Part shown: one piece after another, positions 12,051 through 23,575 of the stretch
Layout: every line of letters begins with the position of its first letter
Position numbering within the stretch: position 1 is the stretch's first letter
NCBI GenBank assembly: GCA_019095985.1
Contig: CM032661.1
Coordinates: 5,608,227 to 5,672,226, forward strand
DNA length: 64,000 nucleotides
Direction of reading: 5' to 3'
Source: Streblospio benedicti
Taxonomy: Eukaryota; Annelida; Polychaeta; Spionida; Spionidae
Made by a program: the position numbers and the translations under genes
Notes under the pieces: generated by a model
What the model saw: the letters and a program-made list of their open reading frames with translations, nothing else
What the model was told of the DNA's origin: nothing
Databases searched by the model: none

Positions 12051-12837
12051 GTAGGACTGTGTCCATTTCTAAGACATTCTAAAAGAGTCTTAAGTGCCAG
12101 ATTAATTTGACAAAAAAATTTACACACCAATTCTTTTACCCAAAAGTCTCTAATGATAACAGACCCCTAGAAATATTTTTACACATATTTTTTAATGCAA
12201 AAGCACCAAACCAGTAGTCCCACCGGATATATATCTTGAAATGAAATGAGGCATCAGAGGTTTTGTTAGTATTTTTCACGATATAATGTCGTGACTCCAA
12301 TCCACACCCCACTTCAAATCACAGACCCCCCCCCAGTGGCCCCACTACACCCTGACGGTCTGTGCCAGTCTGAAGCCCATGCAGAGACTTGTGCGTGTGA
12401 CCATAGATAAGGATATTGAAAAGTGTCAATTTCACAGGTAACAGCGGCTCTGAAATGACGTACTTTGAGCTAGCCTGCCACAAACTTGCTCAGATCAGAA
12501 TACAGGCCAAATAGCTATATTATTGGCTCTTAGTTGAGGCGTTGTATCAATTAGAAGTGCAACTTATTGATTTGATTTGATTTGATTTTTATTTATTATA
12601 GTGACATAGCCAATAAAACTCATAAAACCTTTAATTATGCATAAAGTATACCCAGCCCTTCAGGGATTATTAGTCACTTACAAAGAAATCAAATTTAATT
12701 TACTAATTTAGATTACAAACAGTGTAATGAAACCTTATAAAGTATTTACATAGATCTAGTGATAAAACATTATTGCAGGTACAAGTGGGTACAAGTCACA
12801 GTTCTAACTTGGAGATTGAACACATTTTATAAACTAT
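12051..12837. other. intergenic DNA
   Basis: No gene. A GATTT pentamer run lies at about 12563-12585; a short C-run lies near 12330. Otherwise single-copy. Confidence 0.4.
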
Positions 12838-12866
12838 CGGCCATCTTGGCAGCCATCTTGAATTTC
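12838..12866 (-). promoter_or_regulatory. paired GCCATCTTG sites
   Basis: GGCCATCTTGGCAGCCATCTTG contains two YY1-like sites 12-13 bp apart, the same motif and spacing as the five-unit array at 42420-42479. Confidence 0.35.
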
Positions 12867-14334
12867 TCACTTATTTTCACAGGGTTGACAGCGATCCACC
12901 TCTAGTTGTTTTTACTGGTTACAAAAATTCAAAGGTGGTTTAGGGGACCTCTCATGTATGCTCAACCCACCCTGACCACTGGAGTATCATATATGCTAAA
13001 TCTGCTATCTTCACCAGGGCTAACATGTCTCCAGCCATCTCAAAACTGGTCACTTTTACCCCTTGTACGGTCCCGCCGTGCGTTTAGCGTGTAATACCTT
13101 GTCATGTCGCGTCACGGATTACGCTTAACGTGCAGATCCAGACACAGCGTGGTTTGATCTGGACATGACTTTGTGAGATTGCTGCATGGGGTGTTGGGTG
13201 CGATTCTCGGACCTCCCAGGGACTGGAGGGGGTCTGGACAATGTGTCCAGGGTGACTTGTTAATGCATGTGAGGGTTGGTGTTTTTTTTAATCAAATTTG
13301 TATGCATTACGATACAAACTCTCTGATATTTTTGTATTTGAAAAATAATAGAATTATATAATTAAATCTAGTTTTTTTCAGGTTGTAATGTCAGCCTAGG
13401 CTAGGTTTATCAAATCAGTCATTTTTTCTATTATTTGTTCTGAGTTGATACATAGGTATGCTTATGATAAACCAACAAGTATGCATTTTGTTTTGATTAT
13501 CAGTTATTTTTATCAAGAATATTACATTAGTGCTTACATCATTTTGAATGATTTATTGGACCTAACATTTTTTAGCTGAAATACACCTTCAAATTCACAG
13601 CTAATGATAAAAAATAAAAAACACAATATGGGTAATACCTTCAAGCTGAAAAACACCACATTTACAAAGTGGCTTGTATAATTGATGAAATAAATAATCG
13701 GTTATTACCACAAATATAACATTAGCATTAATTAGTCATAAGGACTGTTGCATGTTGTTCATAATGGCGTGTTTTACCTGGTGTAAAACATGCCAAATTA
13801 CTGCCTTTTTATGCTCATAACCAGTGTTAAGTGGACCAAATATTAAGATGCTAGTTACATGTACATTGTGGTGGTCTTAAAGTTGCAAATAAAGCACGTA
13901 TAAAACCATAGGCAGCTTGATTGAGGGATCTGTGTTGTATTCTGTTCTTACATGTATGTGTGTTGAGTGGTGTTTTTAATGTTTGGTGGTGCTTGTTTGT
14001 AAATACTGTTGACTTCCTGATAGCTTTAATTAATTACATTTCACAAACACTTTAATGATCATATTCTCTGTGGAGACACAATAGGAAAAACTCCAATACC
14101 ATAAGAACCATCGTTATATCTCACGGCTATATATTGCACATGGGCTTGTAAAGGCAGTGTGGATGATAAAGCCACAAACAGAGCTCACCAGTACTCGAAC
14201 TCAGTACCTACATAAAGCTGACCTTATACACAAACGCAACAGCAACTCCCTAATTTCTAACCAAAATCACTAGTCCATAATCCATAATATTTTATAGTCT
14301 TGTGGATGATCAAGTGACATATCAATTTTCCCGT
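12867..14334. other. single-copy AT-rich DNA
   Basis: No gene seen. A B-box-like GAGTTCGAGTACTGG occurs on the minus strand near 14195 but lacks a convincing A-box. The rest is single-copy. Confidence 0.4.
13764..13795. repeat. short near-perfect inverted repeat
   Basis: GGCGTGTTTTACC and GGTGTAAAACATGCC are inverted copies separated by one or two bases, giving a hairpin stem of about 14 bp. The TTACACCAGG half also occurs in the dispersed repeat at 4301 and 18976. Confidence 0.5.
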
Positions 14335-16135
14335 GGTGACTAGAACGCTTCTAGAACATTCTAGCGAACATTCTAACGCATATTGCTAATATTTTTCAGA
14401 TTGACCAATGACCAGTGGTACATGAGCTCTGCACGACCAGGCAATCAAGACGAGAAATCCTGGAAATAAAGAAATCAAACATGTCAAGAGCTGCGGCCGC
14501 CTAACATTCTAGAGCATTCTCGCACATTCTAGCGGACATATCCACATCACAGTAACTCACATGGAAACATGAGTCACATACCCTTTCCCCACTGAATTAT
14601 GTCATTGTCATGATTTTGGCATGTCTTGTATTGATAGAGCATAAAACCCATGAGATCTCCTTGGTGTACCCACCCCCTTCCCTTCACATACCTTTACCAG
14701 AGACTAACTAATGCACCTTTCAGAATAGCCTGAATCAAAATAGATTCTTTGTCGTATTTAAGAATGTTGCCCGTTACCAAGAGCGTATGTTAGAGACTAC
14801 GTCAATTCCGAGAACTCCAAGAACTATCACTATTGAATCTCGTAAAAACATAGTCATGAATTCAGAACTCACAGTAAAACGTTATTATCAAGTACATTTG
14901 GTATATTGTAGAACAGAGGGTTTCAGAATGTATAATTAGATTGCACATATTGAACACATGTCAAACTCTTCGATGAGTGTTGTTATGCAAACCATACCAA
15001 AGATCAGGAGTTACTCACAACATGATGACAAAATTAAAACTTGCTTTATGAACTCATTGAAGAGTGTTCAATATGTGCAATCTAATTATACACATGCATA
15101 GTGTTGATACATACCTATCAAACCATGAATATTAGTTCCATAAATTCAAATACTCACCATAAAAACATTTGAATCGACAGACTATGCCTCAAGTTGTTCC
15201 GGTAACTCCCACAACCCCGATGATGTTGACGATCGACCTAGAAGAACACATCAACATCCGCTTCTTGCACGTTCTAGCACATTCTAGCGAGCATTCCAGA
15301 ACTTCGTTTTTACATAACACCTCCGTCACACATCTAAAATCACCAACTACACCATTCTGAGTATAGACACTCCCGAATATTGAGGAATTAAATGCTATTA
15401 AAATATTTAATTTGAGAAAGCCATTTGATAGACTATTTGGTCAATGGTTAAAGTGAAATGAAACTAAAGCCTAGATAACAGAAAATTCGAGATAAGCAGT
15501 ATCGAGATACCAGGTCTTTACTGTATTACCAAGCGGCATATCAAGACTAGAGAAACAGATCAATTGCCGCCGGGCATTCCGGCACATTATAGCACATTCT
15601 AGCGAGCATTTCAGCACGTCCTTCCTCACATACCCATCAAACACTTTAAACTCCCCACTGGACAATCAATTCTAATACCAAGCAGCATATCAATACCAAA
15701 GAAACAGACCAATTGTGGCTTCTAGCACAGTTTACCACATTCTACCAAGCATCACAGCACGTTATTCGTTATATCCCCGTCCTACAATTAAAAATCATCA
15801 ATACACCATCATATCCTATAACCAAGCGACCTATTGACAACAATCTCCCCGTGATCAGCAGAAACAGATCAAAAGCGGCTTCTAGCACAGTCTAGCAGCA
15901 CAGTCTAGCGAGCATTCTAGCCCGTCATTTCTTACATCCCCATCCTACAATTAAAAATCACCAATACACCATCATATTCTATCAAGCGACCTAATTGACA
16001 CTCTAACCGTGACCAAACAAAACAGATCAATAGAGATCATATAAATACCAAAGTAACAGATCACTAGCAACTTCTAGCACAGTCTAGCACATTCCAGCGC
16101 GTCATTCCGCCCGTCCCCGTCCGTCAGCAGCTAGC
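14335..16135. repeat. tandem array with phased TTCTAGC (HSE-like) cores
   Basis: Seven core blocks lie at about 14343-14378, 14502-14536, 15260-15306, 15573-15620, 15718-15760, 15879-15930 and 16071-16110. Each contains ATTCTAGC(A/G) at roughly 10-bp steps. The later units (about 150-190 bp) also share AAAGAAACAGATCAATTG before the core and CTACAATTAAAAATCA plus CAATACACCATCATAT after it. The first core, CTTCTAGAACATTCTAGCG, is a textbook alternating nTTCn/nGAAn heat-shock element. The array runs straight into a GC island. Confidence 0.6.
14929..15092. repeat. inverted repeat, about 40-bp arms
   Basis: The left arm (14929-14977) and right arm (15053-15092) are reverse complements: TGTATAATTAGATTGCACAT pairs with ATGTGCAATCTAATTATACA, continuing through TTGAACA and CTCTTC.ATGAG. 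The left arm has a few extra bases. The spacer is about 75 bp. It could fold as a long hairpin or be a small palindromic element. Confidence 0.75.
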
Positions 16136-16335
16136 GGCCGTAATGACCAGAGAGAATGTCCGCCATAAACAAGCCTCCGGGCCCAGGCGAGGAGGTGACG
16201 ACGGCGGCCCGGCTCCCGCCGCGGGCGGCCTGGGGGGGGGGGGAGGACGGCCCGAGAGGAGGAGGCGGGGGCCACGTGCCGGCGAGGTGATACGGAGAGA
16301 TGGATGGCTGGCCTGGGGCGAGGTGACAGCTTGAT
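16136..16335. promoter_or_regulatory. GC island at array end
   Basis: GCGGCCGTAATGACC opens a GC-rich block with GCCGCGGGCGGCC and a G9 run, ending near GATTGGGGGC. Overlapping frames on both strands (16124-16468 minus, 16143-16334 plus) only reflect GC content. It belongs to the TAAT-in-GC island class. Confidence 0.42.
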
Positions 16336-16831
16336 TGGGGGCTGTGTGTTGGGTTCTGTTTGTATGTATGTTATGTGTGTTGAGTGGTGTGTTTCTACTG
16401 AGTTGTATGTGGTATGTTTGATTGTGATAAATGTCTGTAAGTTCTGTCTGTGTGTGTTGCGTGTTCATCAGTCTTAAATATTAGTGTGGACTCTGTGTTA
16501 TGGTTGACACTGGTACTTGGTTGTGGGTAGCCGAATGCAGTGGTGTGTTCTGTGTGTATGTATTTGTGTATGTGGTGCATGTGGTATGATAATGGTATTT
16601 GTAGTGTTTGTTTATTGTCATTCCAGGTGCATTCGTGAAGACGATTTGTGGGGTGGATTGTTTTAGTTTGCTCATACAAATTAAGAACAGTGATGACAGT
16701 GTGAAGTCATTGAAATTGGTGTATAAGTAATGTGGAATATTTAATGAGAAACATCAATGCTTTTAGTGCTAAGGCGTGCCAATATATTTTTATATTCGTT
16801 TGTAGATTTTTTAAAATCTAGATTTCAAATA
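16336..16831. other. T/G-rich single-copy DNA
   Basis: Purine/TG-biased plus strand with many TGTGTG and TGTATG fragments. It produces long Thr/His frames on the minus strand that I reject as coding. Confidence 0.4.
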
Positions 16832-17082
16832 CGATAGAACCTCTTTATTAAGACTGCCCACTGGACAGGCCTCGAGTTTTCTCAACAGAGAGGTGGTCTC
16901 TTTGTGGAAGGTCATGATGACCTTTTCATGAATACTTCAGGGTGCAACAAATGCTCCTACTTTAGAGGTGATCACTATAGAAGGGTAGCCTCTTCACAGA
17001 GGTAGGTTTTGGACAAAGAAAACTGTTCTTACTACAGAGGTGGTCTCCCCATAGTGATGGTATTAATTGGAGCTTCTCTACC
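16832..17082 (-). mobile_element. Tc1/mariner-like MITE
   Basis: It starts ACGATAGAACCTCTTTATTAAG and ends GGAGCTTCTCTACC. Internal modules are AACAGAGAGGTGGTCTC, TAGAGGTGATCACTATAG and TACAGAGGTGGTCTCC. Orientation is the reverse form. It is more diverged than the copy at 24349. Confidence 0.6.
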
Positions 17083-17089
17083 AATGAAT

Positions 17090-17410
17090 TAACAATGTAA
17101 ACTCGCCACAGACCAAATGACTATTGCTGCAGCTGTGTGTGAGGAAATAATAAAGCATTACCCGTCATAACGTAAGAAATCCACACGCACGCAAAGCGTC
17201 ACGGAAACGTGAGTTTTCGCACAACTCAGCCTTCATCCAACGCGCATTTCTCCACACGAAACCAGAACCAATGCGCTTTGATCGAGGCTTGCGATGACCC
17301 GCTCTGATATGCAACTAATTAGCATATGAATAAGTAAGTAGCCAGCTGATGTTAAATATGATTGACGAGCTCTGGACGTGCATGTTACGTAACCGGACCG
17401 CATTTAGACG
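17090..17410. promoter_or_regulatory. candidate cis-regulatory element
   Basis: Complex single-copy DNA with GCGCTTTGATCGAGG (matches the TCF/LEF core CTTTGATC), ATATGCAACTAATTAGCATATG (a near-palindromic TAATTA with octamer-like flanks), and several ACGT strings. Motif density suggests an enhancer. Nothing links it to a particular gene. Confidence 0.28.
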
Positions 17411-17539
17411 AGTTGCAAACGGGAGGCGGGCGTTTTGTGCTCGGAGGTGGCGTTTTTGGAGCTTTTTCTTTGTTTTTGGTGATGAATAATTGAGATTTGT
17501 GTAATTATTGTGGCGTAAATATTATGTTTTGTGGTTTGG

Positions 17540-17718
17540 TATGGTGAGAACTTCAAATTAGGTGAAGTTTGATAAGGTGACCACTTCTGTAATAGGGCAA
17601 TTTTCATAGGTAAAATCATCAAGAAGAGCCCACATGGAATCTTAGATACATAGACCACCTCTCTATTGAGACAAATCGCACCCAGTCCCTGGTTGGTCTT
17701 AATGGAAAGGTTCTACTG
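17540..17718 (+). mobile_element. MITE, diverged
   Basis: It begins TGGTGAGAACTTCAAATTAG and ends GGTCTTAATGGAAAGGTTCTACTG. Internal GACCACTTCTGTAATAGG and TAGACCACCTCTCTATTGAG modules place it in the TA-flanked MITE family, forward orientation. The minus-strand frame at 17404-17658 crosses it and is not coding. Confidence 0.6.
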
Positions 17719-18230
17719 AAGTTTAATGGGACTATCCAGGTTTATGGTAAAACTGTGGCTGAAATGGAAGTATGTAAGGTTGGTGGAAGATAGCCATAGG
17801 AGCAGGAGTGATTGATTAACAAATGACATGAAAAATGTGGAGTTTGCCCAATTCTGTTTTACACCACGGTCTTTCTATTTCTTCTTTCTAAATACATGCT
17901 TCGGGTGACATGCTAAGTATATATAGTGTTTCAGGCCATCCTTTAGAAAACTACTTATCTGGTAATCAACGCTTATAAATTGATTTTTTTTTTAAATCAT
18001 GGTAATGATTTTATTTTCAAAATGGACCACATGGAAGGATATGAATGCTCACACACATGCCTTATCATGTTAAATTGATTTTTATATAAATGATGTATGC
18101 ATGAATCTAAGGAGTAGTTACGGCGTATGTAATACAAGCTGACAAATATCACTTAACAACCTTTAGCTATGTGGTTATTTCATCACAAAAGTTCAACACA
18201 TGTATTCCTCAACGTAAAAGTCATGTTCAC
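17719..18230. other. single-copy AT-rich DNA
   Basis: No gene or repeat recognised. Confidence 0.4.
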
Positions 18231-18330
18231 CTTTTCGACATCCGCCGTGTCCGCTTGTAGGGCCAGTGTTTGGATGTTTCCATCCACAAGCAAAGTCATT
18301 TGATACCAATAAAGGCAGCTGAAATTAATA
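18231..18330. promoter_or_regulatory. candidate cis-regulatory stretch
   Basis: Complex sequence with ACATCCGCCGTGTCCGC, a GGATGTTTCCATCC inverted repeat, AATAAAGG and AATTAATAG. Low-confidence enhancer-like DNA. Confidence 0.18.
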
Positions 18331-18519
18331 GCAGGCTTTTTAACACCCAATTAAGTTTATAGCATGCCCCATACGAACATTCACCCATCATCAAAAATTT
18401 AAATTATTATTAAGATAAAGATTACTCTGAGAATTGCCTATGAAAAGGTAAATTAAAACAACCTGATCAAATACACAGTGCAAAAAAGACAAACTAGCGT
18501 ATTTTACACCACATGCGGC

Positions 18520-18890
18520 ATGTTCAATTGCAGCAACAGCCCACCAGTCAACAGCTATTGATTATCATTGAGACGAATTAATCATTGAGCTGATTCTATT
18601 AGGCATCATAAAACTCATTGGAAGACATTACGCACACGTGTGGCCAGCACTTAAGGAGCTCTTTGGTAACTAAATCTGTGTCATGCTCAGGGTAATAAAG
18701 ATTTCACTTTGCTGCCAGAGCTGTTGACAGGGGCATAAAGACAATAGCTGTGTGTGGGGGTGAGAACATGAAGGGAGCTATGTCAGGCTTTGTGGGTCGG
18801 TGTCAGGGTTGTCGATAGAGGCGCAAACACGTGTCAAACGCTTGACGTAGACGGAACGCCAAAAACGTACGTTGGGGGCAAAGGATTGTG
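18520..18890. promoter_or_regulatory. candidate cis-regulatory element, homeodomain-rich
   Basis: Contains TGATTATCATTGAG, GACGAATTAATCATTGAG, CTATTAGGCATCATAAA, ATTACGCACACGTGTGG (E-box CACGTG) and CACTTAAGG (NK2-like). Several ACGT strings follow at 18838-18875. It is non-repetitive and richer in sites than its flanks. Confidence 0.3.
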
Positions 18891-18975
18891 AGTGTTGTCT
18901 ATGAGGCAATGGTTAAAAATAGGCAAAGCAAGAGTTTTTCTGTATACTTTTTTCTATTTTTTCTTCTTAATATTC

Positions 18976-19043
18976 GCAAGCATATGAGCATTGATTAATT
19001 GATGATCAATAAATTGATTGGACCATTTTACCTGGTGTAAATT
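18976..19043 (-). repeat. CACCAGGT/CAATTGATCATT repeat, copy 2
   Basis: Reverse complement of the copy at 4301-4361: GCATATGAGCATTGATTAAT, TTGATGATCAATAAATTG, then ACCTGGTGTAAATTTTG. The order of blocks is the same in all three copies. Confidence 0.55.
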
Positions 19044-19640
19044 TTGTATAATCAGTGCATTTTTGACATGGATAAGGACTTTAAAGCACTACATTTAAAA
19101 AAGATGGGGCAGTGATTTCAGCACTTCACCAGCAATTGAAACTGTGATATAGATATACTTAATTGATTGCACCTACTTTTCTTTCAACCGTTTTATTTCA
19201 CATTGTCAATTTTGTTTAGAATGCCGTGGAAACTGTAATATACATTTTTAATTGAATCCCGTTTTTTTATTTCACGTTGTTATTTTTGTTCAAATGTTGT
19301 TGGGGGATTTGGAATGAAAAAACTTGTCCAATAAAGAATGAATAATTAAGATTCAGATGGGTAAAAACTTGTTTTATTCTGATAGAAGATGGAAAACTTT
19401 GTAAAAAAAATACGCACATCCAAACAAGGAACATTAAAATCCAAAAATCCAAATGGCGGCCATTTACAAAAAGGTATAACTTTTATGATTGTGAACAAAT
19501 AGAAATACATGTAAGATTTAATTGCAGCAATTATTTTATAAACTATTTTGAACATCTCAGTTTAACATCTTTAGATATTTTTATTCTATATTGTCTGGCA
19601 TATTCAGGTGTACGCTTGTGGAAGGTTAAAGACCAATAAC
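19044..19640. other. single-copy AT-rich DNA
   Basis: Two blocks, AAACTGTGATATAGATATAC and AAACTGTAATATACATTTTT, about 90 bp apart and each followed by AATTGA...TTTTATTTCAC.TTGT, suggest a small tandem duplication (19135-19290). No gene. Confidence 0.35.
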
Positions 19641-19850
19641 CTTACAACTCAATCTAAAACCAGGCCAGTTTGTGAGTGAAAATCATTATGTGAAATTAAT
19701 TGTCCAACATGTGAAACACATGCTGTACCAGAAAGGGGGCAATTGATATCAATTGTGTTGACAATAATGAGGCACTTGCCGAGTGATTATACCTGTAGAC
19801 TGGAGGCGTAAACAGCCCATGCGTCAATGTCTGCTTGTCTACCTTCGTGC
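19641..19850. promoter_or_regulatory. candidate cis-regulatory element
   Basis: Holds AAATTAATTGTCC, an ATGTGAAACACAT palindrome, TTGATATCAATTG, GACAATAATGAGG (SOX-like) and GTGATTATACC. The mix of sites in non-repetitive DNA is enhancer-like. Confidence 0.25.
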
Positions 19851-19885
19851 TGACAGCTATATACACACCACCAACACCATCACAG

Positions 19886-20322
19886 CCTAGAACAATAGAG
19901 TTTGAAAGTGCTGTTCAAAAGTATTGGTCTCCAAGTTGTCAATTGGGATTGGTTACAGTGGAACTTTTGTACTAGGACCATCTTGTGCATTGGTCTTATT
20001 AAGGAAGTGTTCTCTTTATACATGTTCATGGTTTATCTATGGAGGCTTGGGGCTATTGAGAAATGGTCTTATTGGATAGGTGGTCTCTTTATTTAGGTTT
20101 ACGTTGGTATATTTTCTATTCCAGTCACTATTGCTGGCCAATGTTATGGAAGTTTGGTACGGTGACAAAAATTAATGGTCTTTAAAATTAGAGCCACTTT
20201 ATCTAGATAGAGGTGTTCTTAATTGGAAGTTCTACTGTACACAAAAAACAACACCATTCAAACACAAGAACACTTAGAACAACAGAGTTTGCAAGAGCTG
20301 TTGAAAAGTGTTGGTTTTGACC
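19886..20322. repeat. flank duplication around a MITE
   Basis: CCTAGAACAATAGAGTTTGA through AAGTATTGGT (19886-19927) recurs at about 20271-20316 as CTTAGAACAACAGAGTTTGC through AAGTGTTGGT, about 385 bp away, with the MITE between. The similarity starts about 30 bp before the conserved block in both (ACACCA...CACA). It is a local tandem duplication, not a simple target-site duplication. Confidence 0.5.
19954..20239 (-). mobile_element. Tc1/mariner-like MITE
   Basis: TA-flanked ends: TACAGTGGAAC at left and GGAAGTTCTACTGTA at right. Internal modules GGTCTTATTAAGGAAGTG, GAGAAATGGTCTTATTGGATAGGTGG and AGATAGAGGTGTTCTTAATTGG define the reverse orientation. One of the longer copies. Confidence 0.65.
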
Positions 20323-21185
20323 TGCCACATGGGCGTGGTTAGCCGATTTCAGTGGCAGCGCAAGTTGTGGCGCCAGTTCCGAGAAAATGGCGGGTCTCCT
20401 GAGAAAAATCGCGTGTGACGTAGAAACGTCTTAAATCTTGCACGTGACACGTAATAAATAAACAAGCAGATGGTGCTCTCCAGCAGGGGACAATCAGGTC
20501 TTTTTGTCTGCCAGTTCTGTGACTTTGCAAGTTATGGGAGCTGAGAAAGATGCGGGTAGGAGTGAGAACAGGTTACTGTTTAGCAGTGTTTATTAAGTTG
20601 AATTGTTACAGATGCAGTGGAAACTCTTGTTGGGGATAATACATAAATCAAGCTAAATAGTTTTAATGAATTCGAATGTTTAAAGAAGTGCTGGATGCAC
20701 GAGAATTGACGTTGAAATGAATTTATTGGACAACCACAAAGGACCTTTTCACTTAAAAGTTCATGTTTATGCAAACTAAACAAAAAACTGGAAACGTACA
20801 AGTTAAAAATGAGTCATTGAATAAAATTGCAATTCTTGTTTTCCGTGCATCATCAATGAATTTGCCAAAAGAAGCTGCAATAAAAATGATTTTGATCTCT
20901 CACAAGGAGTTCAAAAGTACAACAAGGCATAACATGGAGACGTTTGACCAACCCAGAAGACAGTTGAAGCACAGTGGGACAGCACTCTCATTACAGCCTT
21001 GCAAGGCTGGTCGCACCATCACCCTCTTTCTAACATCATCTCTCATAGACTCATGATGTCTCAGCATTTGGATCCATCATATTGAGAAGAAACAAACCTA
21101 CTTCGATGCATCGTCGTATCTCACGGCTAGACACAGTAGATATTGTGACACTGGATGCAGGTATAGCGTAGAAAAAATTTGTGGA
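20323..21185. other. intergenic DNA
   Basis: Single-copy. GTGGCGCCAGTTCCG and a GTGACGTAGAAACGTC cluster lie at 20360-20430. The 97-codon frame at 20763-21056 has no recognisable domain. Confidence 0.38.
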
Positions 21186-21795
<610 letters not shown>

Positions 21796-21928
21796 CAGCA
21801 CTGACACCACCCCACCACCACCACCACCAGCAGACGACCTTGCATGCGACTTCTCATCTCACAGACAGCCACCAATTTACCTCCCAATCGCCTACAATTG
21901 CCCCAAGAACTACTCTTCAGTGACCCAA

Positions 21929-21953
21929 CCCCCCCCCCCCTCCCCCCCCCCCC
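21929..21953. repeat. poly(C) tract
   Basis: Two C-runs of ten or more split by one T, preceded by CCACCACCACCACC at about 21807. Potential i-motif/G-quadruplex DNA. Confidence 0.85.
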
Positions 21954-21974
21954 ATTATTTCACCTAACTGCCTC

Positions 21975-22170
21975 TATTTCAACAGGCAATTATCCGGGCC
22001 TATCATTGCCCATTACGCGGGACAATGGCCGGCACGAGAGCTCGCGTGCTCGGGCACCCGGCCCGGGCTCTCCCGGGGCCCGGCGGGCGAGAGATCCCGG
22101 CCGAGGCGCCGCCGCCAAATGGGCCGCAGATTAAGTGAGTTAACCGCTCGGGATTATCGCCTGATCTGGT
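21975..22170. promoter_or_regulatory. GC island with multiple TAAT cores
   Basis: CAATTATCCGGGCC, CATTGCCCATTACGCGGG, GCAGATTAAGTGAG, GTTAACCGC and GGGATTATCGCCTG sit within a CpG-rich block that also has CCCGGGGCCCGGCGGGCG. At least five homeodomain-type cores in under 200 bp make this one of the clearest islands of the class. Confidence 0.48.
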
Positions 22171-22184
22171 GGAGACACGCACCT

Positions 22185-22640
22185 TGGTATGGGGTGTGGG
22201 GGGTGTTGGGGGTGGGGGCATGTAGGGACTTTGTTTAACTGTGTGGATATTGGCTCCATCAAGCTTTTTGAACTGTTGAGATAGTGACTTGTGTTGTTTA
22301 TTGCTGTTTTTAATTGGAATGAGGGTAGTATATCCAACAGGGTGTTTGGGAGGGGGCGGGTAGTGGGGGCAGAAGGGGGGTTGTTGGACATGAAGGAATT
22401 CTGTTTAACTGTGTGGATATTGGCTCAATCAACGTTTAACTGTAGAGCTATTGACTGTGTTCTAGTATGCCTGTTGGTGTTCTCAATAGGCATTAGAGTA
22501 GCATCTCCAACAGTGTGAGGGTGGGGTGGGAGGGGGGCGAGTTGAACACGTATGGACTTTAAGTGTGGGCGTATATGGGTGTTTTCAGATTATCATGGAT
22601 ATTGTTATTAGGGGATGATCTTCAACAGTGTGGAATCTGA
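22185..22640. repeat. G-rich tandem repeat, about 190-bp units
   Basis: Two full units and a partial third share a GGGGTGGG-type G-rich lead, TTTAACTGTGTGGATATTGG followed by CTC.ATCAA, a TATTG/TAGTGACT block and ATCTCCAACAG/ATATCCAACAG. The G-lead at 22190-22220 has four runs of four or more Gs with short loops, a G-quadruplex motif; a similar lead recurs at 22350-22380 and 22515-22540. Confidence 0.55.
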
Positions 22641-23465
22641 AATCTAATAAAATCAGGCCAAACATTTCCTATCGTTTCCCTGTAGTAAAATCCTGGTGAC
22701 TTATGTTGAACACGAGGAGACTTTTACAGGCTTTGTCAGTAAGTTGCTTTTCCATCTACATAAAAAAGAGTTTAGAAGTTTCTTACTTCCAGTGACAAAA
22801 TTATGGATTACCTCTGCATCATTATAATTTGATGGGACAAAGCGACGACATAACCTATGTCCTTACATTAGTAAATTAATGTGGTCTATGCATTGCATAT
22901 GGTCTCATTTTGGTATTGCCAGTTTAATATCAAGTGTCAAGCAAGTCCTAAAAAAAATCTTAAAACCTTTAAAACATATTACAGCTTTCCAGCTGTAAAC
23001 CAACATCAACACATTGTTCAATACTGCCACCATTGTCATATCTCACGGAAATATAGTTACGCAGTATATATGTTAACACTGAATGTATGCACAATGTCAA
23101 AGAGATACGCGTAGACCGACGATGCACTGCGACTGATTCGCTTCAATTGTCGGCTGACTGGAACCCCGACTTTGCCTGACATGACAGCAGTTTACGGGTG
23201 AGTAGGACAGGGGCTGTACCTGACATGACAGCAGACAGTCCCGATCATTAATCTAGTGCAGGAACACACCTTGAAATCTTTCACACGGCAGCGGCGGACA
23301 AAGTGGAATTTGTACGAAGAATGCGGCAAGTGGAGAGTAAGTGGAGTTTATGGGGCAGTAAACATGGCGGCCATGTTTACGTCACGTGACCACCACGACC
23401 ACGTGGTCGACACGTCAACAACATAGACTTGTTCATTTTCAAGCTTCTCTCTCACACACATCTTT
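22641..23465. other. intergenic DNA with E-box cluster
   Basis: Mostly single-copy. CCTGACATGACAGCAG occurs twice (about 23174 and 23219). At 23345-23430 there are AACATGGCGGCCATG (palindromic YY1-like), TACGTCACGTGACC and GACCACGTGGTCG, two CACGTG E-boxes in inverted-repeat settings. Confidence 0.35.
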
Positions 23466-23575
23466 TTAGCAAGCATATTTCTACCATGATAGACATAGCT
23501 GAAGACAGTTTTTACTACACTAAACTTCCATTTTACTATATCAAGTGGCCACGGACTTGATCGCTAATAGACATA
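23466..23575 (-). repeat. SINE-like repeat, copy 3
   Basis: Same block order as 2778-2900: TTTCTACCATGATAGACATAGC, TGAAGACAGTTTTTACTAC, AAACTTCCATTTTACTATATC, AAGTGGCCACGGACTTGATC. The B-box is decayed here. Confidence 0.5.

Noticed and set aside
14335-16135. CRISPR-like array
   Set aside because: Units are diverged, 150-190 bp, with no fixed repeat/spacer structure; the DNA is plainly animal nuclear.
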